DNA of 64,000 nucleotides from contig VIIQ02000208.1 in assembly GCA_007449985.2 (NCBI GenBank), positions 105,086 through 169,085 of the forward strand, read 5' to 3'. Origin of the DNA: Desmodesmus armatus. Taxonomy: Eukaryota; Chlorophyta; Chlorophyceae; Sphaeropleales; Scenedesmaceae. The notes below the pieces were generated by a model that worked only from the letters and a program-made list of their open reading frames with translations, was not told where the DNA came from and did no database searches. The translations under genes were made by a program, and so were the position numbers. This document shows positions 57,930-64,000 of the stretch, one piece after another (position 1 is the stretch's first letter; each line of letters begins with the position of its first letter).

Positions 57930-58438
57930 ACAACACACACACTGACACACACACTGACTTCCGCCGTTTCGTGTTGCCCCCCCCCCCCCCCCCCCCGCAG
58001 GCCCTGCAGACACGCCAGCGAAGTGCACCAGCAAGCCCCCCAGGCGCAACCATTGCAGGAGCCAGCCACATCCAACAGATACACCTCACCGGCAACCGCT
58101 CGCCCCTCACCGCACAGAGCCCCCGCCACTCCATCACCTCCGGCCGCTCCCCCCAAGGATCCCCATTGCAAGGGCCCTCCCCTCGGGCCTCCCCACGACC
58201 GGGGGAGTCACCTCGCGCGGGGGCCACCGCTAGCATCGCGGTCGTGACGCCAGGGGTCGCGGGTTCGATTCCCAGCAGTACCACGGCTTCTGTTTCTGGA
58301 AAGTCTATGGTCGAGGCGCCGGTAGCGCCACCGGTGAACAGCGGCACCAGTGCGGGGGGATCAGGGTGGCTGTGGGGCAATGTGCGCAAGCCCAGCAAGG
58401 TGCCAAACCCTGACCCAGGGGCCAGCTGGGATGACTAA
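50517..58438 (+). CDS. Trp/Cys-repeat single-pass surface protein B
   Basis: Exons 50517-51261, 52096-52137, 52757-52957, 53376-53606, 53657-53881, about 54049-55392, 55783-55959, about 57211-57455 and 58001-58438 give about 1,215 residues, divisible by three. Order of parts: signal peptide (MAGSIAKLLHTLLVISFIAV), three repeats of W..AP.C...D..GR.WGW..G.SC..., Pro-rich and Pro/Glu-rich linkers, an Ala-rich stretch, a module VELTMVHGC...GVPLSDFNQQYA, GRKLL, a second module TYTITSSVPA...LERNGVPL, one transmembrane helix (AGIVIGAIAGVALLAALAL), a Cys/Lys-rich boundary, and a long Ser/Pro-rich cytoplasmic tail. Both modules, GRKLL and the helix have counterparts in protein A. A 50-base intron (53607-53656) is inferred to skip TAA at 53636. 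The starts of exons 6 and 8 rest on phase, not on strong acceptors. Likely wall/adhesion or surface sensing; no named family. Confidence 0.7.
52001..52094 (+). repeat. (TGTGC)n microsatellite directly before an acceptor
   Basis: About eighteen copies of the pentamer TGTGC end in the AG acceptor of exon 2 of surface protein B. The repeat takes the place normally held by the pyrimidine tract. Confidence 0.85.
52158..52300 (+). repeat. Dispersed intronic repeat (CCGGCTGGCCACACACA), copy 2
   Basis: It matches the block order at 24229-24375: T-run, G-run, CCCACCGGCTGGCCACACACA, GCCTCAC, ending AGGAGGTGCC. Both copies start soon after a donor site. Confidence 0.5.
52560..53205 (+). repeat. Partial copies flanking exon 3 of surface protein B
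   Basis: The complete exon 52757-52957 (DAPAVVEVIPTPGMASRPEPE...) has a start-only copy upstream (from 52567, through the shared PEPEPQPE) and an end-only copy downstream (53056-53200, from PED(Q/P)QAQLQEPAVQQP to its own GTAGGG donor). The downstream copy would enter in the wrong phase, so it is probably not a normal exon. Confidence 0.75.
55434..55523 (+). repeat. Dispersed repeat with CTAGCATGCTAG palindrome, copy 2
   Basis: It has the same block order as 5468-5565: TAGTCTAGCATGCTAGAC, ATGCACACCCCT, then GTGGTTCTCCATAGGCGTAGT. Confidence 0.55.
55885..56505 (+). repeat. Five-copy 133 bp repeat of the donor half of exon 7 of surface protein B
   Basis: The exon end encoding AAKSSLSRDVHKDRGLTTNKMGIAG and its GTGCGATAGG donor occurs five times with anchors near 55889, 56021, 56154, 56287 and 56426. 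Units are separated by G-runs of 8-17 bases. Only the first is joined to the exon start at 55783. The plus strand here is dense in potential G-quadruplex runs. Confidence 0.85.
56556..56803 (+). mobile_element. Dispersed repeat element, copy B (inside an intron)
   Basis: Inverted match to 30048-30297. It keeps the same Cys-rich frame (CYMDIFAKQQWHCPPGSSQ ... NHQNCSKCQPC) with very few changes, which suggests recent movement or constraint. Confidence 0.55.
57583..57690 (+). repeat. Donor-side copy of exon 8 of surface protein B with a lost donor
   Basis: It repeats the exon end SDSSFAPSGVT...MEPMEKSELAAAAM about 230 bases downstream. In the real exon GATG is followed by GTAAGT at 57456. Here it is followed by CTAAGT, so the donor is destroyed by one base change. 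Confidence 0.75.
58051..58115 (+). repeat. Internal exon 9 segment also present upstream
   Basis: The segment GCCAGCCACATCCAACAGAT...CAACCGCTC(A/G)CCC within the last exon also occurs, diverged, at about 57815-57875 in the preceding intron. Confidence 0.55.
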
Positions 58439-58580
58439 ACCCTGACCCAGGGGCCAGCTGGGATGACTAAACCCTGACCCAGGGGCCAGCTGGGATGACT
58501 AAACCCTGACCCAGGGGCCAGCCGGGATGCCTAAACCCTGACCCAGGGGCCAGCTGGGACGACTAAACCCTGGCCCAGGG
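58403..58580 (+). repeat. 32 bp tandem repeat spanning the stop codon of surface protein B
   Basis: Unit AAACCCTGACCCAGGGGCCA plus GCTGGGATGACT, about five to six copies. The first copy encodes the final PNPDPGASWDD and TAA at 58436-58438; the others form the start of the 3' UTR. Each joint reads CTAAACCCT, a telomere-like heptamer. A TGTAA follows at 58756-58760. Confidence 0.85.
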
Positions 58581-58799
58581 CTGGAAGGCTAATCCCTGAC
58601 TGATGGGCCCGCTCGGACGGCTCAACCATCAGCATCCGTTTTGGCTGTTGGCCAAACACCTGGGGTGTGGTGTGACTTGTGGGTTGCTCAATTGATGTGA
58701 GGGGGGAGAGCGGCTTGGTGATCAGGGTCTGTGGCGGGTAGGGCAGTAGTCACAATGTAATCCGAGAGGTACTGCCTAGTAGGACAGTCCAATGCGTGG

Positions 58800-59480
58800 G
58801 AAGCATTCCTGGTGTGTGTCGTCCCTTGCCCGCGGTGCACAGGGCAGGGCTAAGGTTGGGCGATTTGGCAGTTGTTTGCATCTGTTTGTGTGAGGCTTGT
58901 GTGGTTGCACTTGTGCGCCAAGCCTCGGCACTGTTGTGCTGCATGGTCAGACGGTGTGTGTCGTCCCTTGCCCTGCGGTGCACATGGCGGGGCTAAGGTT
59001 GGGCCGTGTGGCAGTTGTTCGCATCTAATTGTGTGAGGCTTGTGTGGTTCCACTTGTGCGCCAAGCCTCGGCACTGTTGCGCTGCATGGTCAGACGATGT
59101 GTGTCGTCCCTTGCCCTGCGGTGCACAGGGCGGGGCTAAGGTCAGGCTGTTTGGCAGTTGTTTGCATCTGTTTGTGTGAGGCTTGTGCGCCAAGCCTCGG
59201 CACTGTTGTGCTGCAAGGTCAGACGGTGTGTGTCGTCCCTTGCCCTGCGGTGCACAGGGCAGGGCTAAGGTCAGGCTGTTTGGCAGTTGTTCGCATCTAA
59301 TTGTGTGAGGCTTGTGTGGTTCGACTTGTGCGCCAAGCCTCGGCACTGTTGTGCTGCATGGTCAGACGGTGTGTGTCGTCCCTTGCCCTGCGGTGCACAT
59401 GGCGGGGCTAAGGTTGGGCCGTGTGGCGAGAATTGGCGTCTGTTTGTGCGAGCTTGTGTGGATTTGCCTGTGCGCCGAGC
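58800..59480 (+). repeat. 143 bp minisatellite, about five copies
   Basis: The unit starts near GGTGTGTGTCGTCCCTTGCC and includes GGTGCACAGGGC, GGCAGTTGTT and CGCCAAGCCTCGGCACTGTTG. Anchors are 58811, 58953, 59096, 59225 and 59368, i.e. spacings 142, 143, 129 and 143; the fourth unit is missing a short stretch. Frames through it are repetitive and not protein-like. Confidence 0.85.
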
Positions 59481-61550
59481 ACTAATTTGCTGCACTGTCA
59501 GACGCCTTGGAGCACCAACTTGGTGTGCAGGAATTGTTCTGGGCAGCGCATCGCAGCAGTGAAACACGCAGTCCATTGCCTGGATCTGAACGCATGTGCA
59601 ACATCCACCATGGATGTTGCCAACGCCCCCAGTGTAGACATTGCTTTTGATCTGAGCGGGAGCCTCTGGCTCCCAGGTCGGTTGCACCACATGCACCCAC
59701 GGTCTGCTTGCATGAAGCCCCTCAGCTGCTCAGCTGTGGTAGGGATATGCATGAATCCCACACCGAGACAGGCCGGCAGGTGTTGTGAAGCTCAAGCTGG
59801 CGGTGTGTGCCTGTACATTTGAAATCTCCCTGTGAAGATATCACTACTGGGTGCCAGTACACCTGGGATGTTCGTGTAGCGCTGCCACACTGACACTGTT
59901 GGTGTGTTTTGGTCCCCATTTTGGATTGGAGGGAGGAGAGAGTGTCGTACAGTTGGCAGTGGTGACAGAGACAGAGACCCAGTCCAACCACGAGTTGCAA
60001 ATGTTCGTGGTGCAAGCTGAGCTAGCCTGCTTGTGCCTCAGGCAGCTGGCAACACCATGCTGCATGCGTCAGGGGATGATGTGAAGATGGGCGAGGTGGT
60101 GATCAGTCCTGTTGGGCATTTGGCAGGGTATATGCATGTACTTGCTGTTAGCCAGTTCTTTGGTGAGACTTTAGATATGCCGTTTACAGCTATACGCAGT
60201 ATGCATCACCTTTTTGTTGCGCCTACGAGGTCTGCGACCCAATGGGTTGCTCGAAGTACCTGTAGGGCGAATCGCCTGTGCGATTGAATGACTGGCAGCA
60301 GATGAGCGAGGGCTCCAATCGCAGCGTCAACCCATTCGTGTCGCACCTGCGATTGTTGATTGGCTTTGTGCTGTGCAAGCATGTCTGCAAACGGGTCTTG
60401 CGACTGCAAAATATTTGATTCGTGTCGCGCACCGGCGGCAGATATTCACGCGGACGCAGACTGCCAGCACCGAATATCGTACGCTGTACTTGGCGCCCGT
60501 TGTGCAGTCCGGACTGCAAGATGGGTGCATTCAGCAGGCATATCAGTATGGGTTGCACAACGCATCTGCCTTGCTGGCTGAATTTGCGGTTCTGCAGCTC
60601 TCACAGCTCAGACTTAAGCTCACAGTCAGAGTGTAAACCTTGCCACAGCGTGTATGTACAGAGTAGCTTGTGCTGCTCATGAATCTCTCTCTGTTGTAGT
60701 AGGCCGTTGGTGTTGCGCGGCCTCACGGTGTCACTACTGCCTGGCTGCCTCACCACCTGTTGCGCTGCCAGCAAGGTTTGTGGGTACGCAGCCTGTGAGT
60801 TTGGTAGTGTGAAGTGGTATGGCCAGGGCCGCCCTGACCCCGGCGGCCGTCGTGTGCTACGTTGTTGCAAGGGGTCCGGCGTTGTATGTAGCGTAGTGTC
60901 GCTTAGCGGGGGCCCTGCATTGTCTATCGATCCCATGGGCCAGAAGGCCAACGCATGTTGAAAATGCATGTTGTGCTTGAGCAAGTTTGCTCCCAAGGCC
61001 TTCATAAATGCGCTTTGTCTGAATCCTAAGGGGGGATCTGCGCCTTGGCCTGTATGCACGGCAGCTGTAACAGCTTCAGGCCTGCCTTTTAAGGGGCGCT
61101 TTGGATGGATTGTGCTGATACATAGCGCGCCCATGGACAAGGCAGCCTCAGCAAACGGTTTGCTTGCTTTGTTTGAACTAGGGATAACCAAGCGCTGCTG
61201 TGGTAACTCACTGGCGTCTCTCTTCAAGTTACTGTTGTACGTTCAGATCAGTGCTGTACGTAGTTACGGCGATCAATTTGACAGTCAGTGCAGATCACCC
61301 TCGTGGACTCGTTACTTAGTCAGGGCTACACAGCGCCTTGTCAATCAACATGCTGTACAAGACACAAGCTTCCAAGTACACTTTGCATTGTTGAAAAAAT
61401 GCACAATCAGCGGCTAAGCACCTGACTCATGTGCACACCAAGATCTTCTGCAGGCCGCCTTGCTTCAAAACCAGTCCTGACTTGACAACAGGTGCATATC
61501 AAGCGGGCGGGGACCGCTTCATCTCAGATGAAGTAGGCTACTAGGTTACT
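59481..61550. other. Region with unassigned ORFs
   Basis: An 87-codon plus frame (60373-60636, ending LAEFAVLQLSQLRLKLTVRV) and two long overlapping frames, a 208-codon minus frame (60601-61227) and a 149-codon plus frame (60968-61417), have ordinary composition but no motif I recognise. At most one of the overlapping pair is real. A mobile-element remnant or an independent gene is possible. Confidence 0.3.
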
Positions 61551-61699
61551 TGATGCGGTGGTTGGGTTTCTGGCAGTTGCAAACACCATGCAGTAACAAG
61601 CAGTGCCAAAGCAGAGGCGACATCTACAAAGCAGAGAGGAAAAGATTACATCAATGTCGACCTCATCAGCTCTGTCAACACACAGAGGCACACCCCAGC

Positions 61700-62440
61700 A
61701 CATGGGGCCTCCTGTTGCTGCCACAGCTGCTGCTGCTGCTGCTGCTGCTGCTGCTACTGCTGCCGCTCTCGCTGCTGCATCACAGCAGCAGTGATTCAAA
61801 CCAACACCGCAGTCATTGCTGCTGCCATCGCTGCCACACCTGTAGGGTGCTGCAGCAGCTTCATTGCTGAAAACACAGCAGCCACACTGCTGTCAACGGC
61901 AACCGCAGCCGTCGCTGCCGCCAATGCTGCCACATTTGCAGCCTCGCTTCACTGCTGCCAACACAGCAGCCACACTGCTCCAACCGGCACCTGCAGCCGT
62001 CGCTGCCGCCATTGCTGCCACACAAGCAGCCTCACTGTAGCGTGTTGCGGCAATCACTGCTGTCAACAATCGGCCACACCGCTCTGAACAGCGATCGCTG
62101 CCGCCATTGCTGCCGCCATTGCTGCCGCCATTGCTGTCGCCATTGCTGCCACCATTGCTGCCGCCAAAGCAGCCGGGAGTGATCCACTGAATGGTGCCAC
62201 AGCCGTCAATGCTGCTGCTGCCACACGACCGCAACCTCAGCTGCCTTTCCCTGCTGCCAACACAGCAGCCGCACTACTCCCACTCAGCCACTGCAGCCGT
62301 CGCTGCCGCCCATTGCTGCCTCTACAAAGGGGTGCTGCCGCCATCGCTGCCACCGAAGCAGCCACACCGCTCTGAACAGCGACCGCAGCCGTCGCTGCCG
62401 CCATTGCTGCTGGCATTGCTGCCACCAAGCAGCTGTTAGA
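61700..62440 (+). repeat. Degenerate GCTGCCGCCATT-type repeat region
   Basis: Many imperfect copies of CCGTCGCTGCCGCCATTGCT and AACACAGCAGCCACACTGCT fall in a loose period of about 100 bases, with a purer 12-base GCCATTGCTGCC run near 62100-62165. It probably lies in or after the 3' UTR of the USP39 gene. Confidence 0.65.
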
Positions 62441-62478
62441 GATCAACGGAATGCTGCCGCTGCAACTTGGTCACCATC

Positions 62479-62551
62479 TCAGCCTCCCTTTCCCGTTGAC
62501 TGCTGCTGTTTGTGCTTGCCTGCCTTTGGCTTTGCTGCTGCTGACGGCCGC

Positions 62552-62587
<36 letters not shown>

Positions 62588-63297
62588 CACTGGTACACCT
62601 GGAAGTATGACTCCGACAGCGCCACCATCTGGGGTAACACATCAATCACCACCAGATCCTGCAGCCAAGCAATAGGACACGCAAAATATTTTATCACAGT
62701 TGGGGGATATCAAGGGAAAGCAAGCATGACAATGCCACCATCTGGGGCAACACGTCGATCACCACCAGATCCTGCAATAGGTACATGAACAATGAAATCC
62801 GAAACAAAGGTTTGAAACAAATTCAAAGGTTTCATTCTAGTGGACGATCAAGGGGGGGGGGGGCAAGCTTGGCAGTGCCACCATCTGGGGTAGCACATAG
62901 ATCACCACCAGATCCTGCAGCCAGGCAATACAACACGAAATCATCAACATCGTGTGGTGGGTGTCTGGGGATCCAGGGGGAGCAAGCAAGACAGCGCTGC
63001 CCATCTGGGGCAGCACATCGATCAGCGCCAGATCCTGCGATACAACACAACACAACACACAAGGATTCTTTCGTAGTTGGCGCACCACCTCGGTACCCCC
63101 CCCTCCCCCCCGCTCCCTCCCATGGAGACCAATGGGTGCCATGAGCAATCACGCACCTGCACCTCGTACCACGCCTTCTCCACTGCTCTGTGTACGTGCA
63201 CCCTGTAGGGTGCACCACTCGTCTGCTGCCCCGCCTGCCTCATGCACCACATTGGCAATCAGGTCATAGCGGCTGGGCACTGGCTGGCCCTCTGCAC
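62479..63297 (-). CDS. USP39: USP39/SAD1-type spliceosomal protein, C-terminal exons (partial)
   Basis: Tri-snRNP-associated, catalytically inactive ubiquitin-protease-fold protein needed for pre-mRNA splicing in other eukaryotes. Two exons are visible: 63297-63157, with SRYDLIANVVHE and YRVHVHRAVEKAWYEVQ, and 62658-62479, with DLVVIDVLPQMVALSESYFQVYQ then a poly-Q tail ending at TGA. The order YDLIAN(I/V)VH, YR(I/V)HV, WYE(L/V)QDL and (I/V)LPQM matches the family C-terminus. Relative to the truncated copies the first exon lacks two bases in its VVHEGK-like segment (near 63236-63245), and its length is off by two for the phases on either side. This is an assembly error or a pseudogene. The rest of the gene is beyond the right edge. 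Confidence 0.75.
62650..63045 (-). repeat. Four copies of the acceptor of the last USP39 exon
   Basis: CAG-type acceptors followed by GATCTGG and codons for DL(V/A)(V/L)I(D/Y)VLPQM occur with exon starts 63034, 62914, 62771 and 62658. Only the last in transcription order continues past about 15 codons to ALSESYFQVYQ. Confidence 0.82.
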
Positions 63298-63912
63298 CTG
63301 TGCGGGGGAGGGGAGGGGGAGGGGGGGTGGGAGGGGGGGGGGATGGTGATACAGACTGAGCACATTGGCCCTGGCTTTGTATGACATGCATGCGCGGGGA
63401 GGGGGGGGGGGCGTGAGCATATTGCCCCGTCTTGCCCTCATGCACCACATTGGCAATCAGGTCATAGCGGCTGGGAATGGCTGGCCCTCTGCACCTGTGC
63501 GGGGGGGGGGGGGAGGGGAGGGGGGGGGGGGGGAGGGGGGGGATGGTGATGCAGTCTGAGCACATTGGCCCCGGCTTTGTATGACATGCATGCGCGGGGA
63601 GGGGGGGGGGCGTGAGCATATTGCCCCGCCTTGCCCTCATGCACCACGTTGGCAATCAGGTCGTAGCGGCTGGGCACTGGCTGCCCATCTGCACCTGTGC
63701 GCGGGGGTGGGGGTGGGGGGGGGATGCAATAGGGGGGGGGGCAGTCATTCAGAACGAGCACATTGGCCCTGAGCACATTGGCTTTCTATGGCATGCATGC
63801 GCCCGGGGGGGGGGGGGGGGGTGTGTCACCGCTCGTCTGCTGTGCCGCCTTGCCTTCATGCACCACGTTGGCAATCAGGTCGTAGCGGCTTGCACCGACT
63901 GACCGTCTGCAC
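63230..63912 (-). repeat. Four copies of the acceptor of the penultimate USP39 exon
   Basis: Exon starts at 63912, 63694, 63494 and 63297 each encode GA(E/D)GQPVPSRYDLIANVVHEG or a close variant. They are separated by about 200 bases holding long G-runs. Copies other than the last diverge after GQYAHA. Confidence 0.82.
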
Positions 63913-64000
63913 CTGTGTAAGACGTAGGGGTGGGAGAAGAATGAGCAACTGTTCACAGATGAATGACAAGGAGTGCTCTGGTAGAAGAGACCGCAGCTCC

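Noticed and set aside
59040..59300. Repetitive frames through the 143-base minisatellite
   Set aside because: They only mirror the repeat period, which varies by non-multiples of three, so no stable protein is encoded.
60601..61417. Overlapping long plus and minus frames as two genes
   Set aside because: They are on opposite strands of the same DNA, neither has a motif or splice evidence, and at most one can be real.

Overview
The window is nuclear DNA of a green alga (Chlorophyta, chlorophycean type). Signs of this are intron-dense genes with GT-AG borders, CAG/GCN-rich coding sequence (poly-Q, poly-A and poly-S tracts), TGTAA-type poly(A) signals, plant-type telomere-like heptamers (CCCTAAA/TTTAGGG) scattered in introns, an algal MYND-finger protein, a GRKLL-type extracellular protein pair, and a SOS1-type Na+/H+ antiporter. 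The genus cannot be read from the sequence. The exon models below were built by hand from reading frame, splice-site dinucleotides and phase matching.

Layout. 2-100 (+): tail of an unidentified gene. 1640-20232 (+): a 26-exon SOS1-like plasma-membrane Na+/H+ antiporter. 22030-24794 (+): selenoprotein T with an in-frame TGA (Sec) in a CTSU motif and a well-formed type II SECIS element at 24887-24978. 25635-27265 and 28279-30888 (+): tandem F-box/LRR paralogues, the second with a one-base frameshift. 37229-31927 (-): a CAG-rich MYND zinc-finger protein. 49756-40034 (-) and 50517-58438 (+): a divergent pair of paralogous single-pass cell-surface proteins with Trp/Cys repeats, Pro/Glu-rich linkers and a shared membrane-proximal module. 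58439-62478: minisatellites and unassigned ORFs. 63912-62479 (-): the 3' end of a USP39/SAD1-type splicing factor.

The most striking property is architectural. At least a dozen exon borders in these genes have been tandemly copied, from one to eight times. When the copied border is an acceptor, truncated exon starts lie upstream of the complete exon. When it is a donor, truncated exon ends lie downstream. The copies usually keep the splice dinucleotide but lack the rest of the exon, so they look like decoy splice sites and swell the introns. In the surface-protein gene on the minus strand some copies are complete phase 1-1 mini-exons and could lengthen the protein.

Several reading-frame breaks are one- or two-base losses, mostly in homopolymers (18053-18056, 29079-29084, about 63236-63245). 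They may be assembly errors rather than true mutations.
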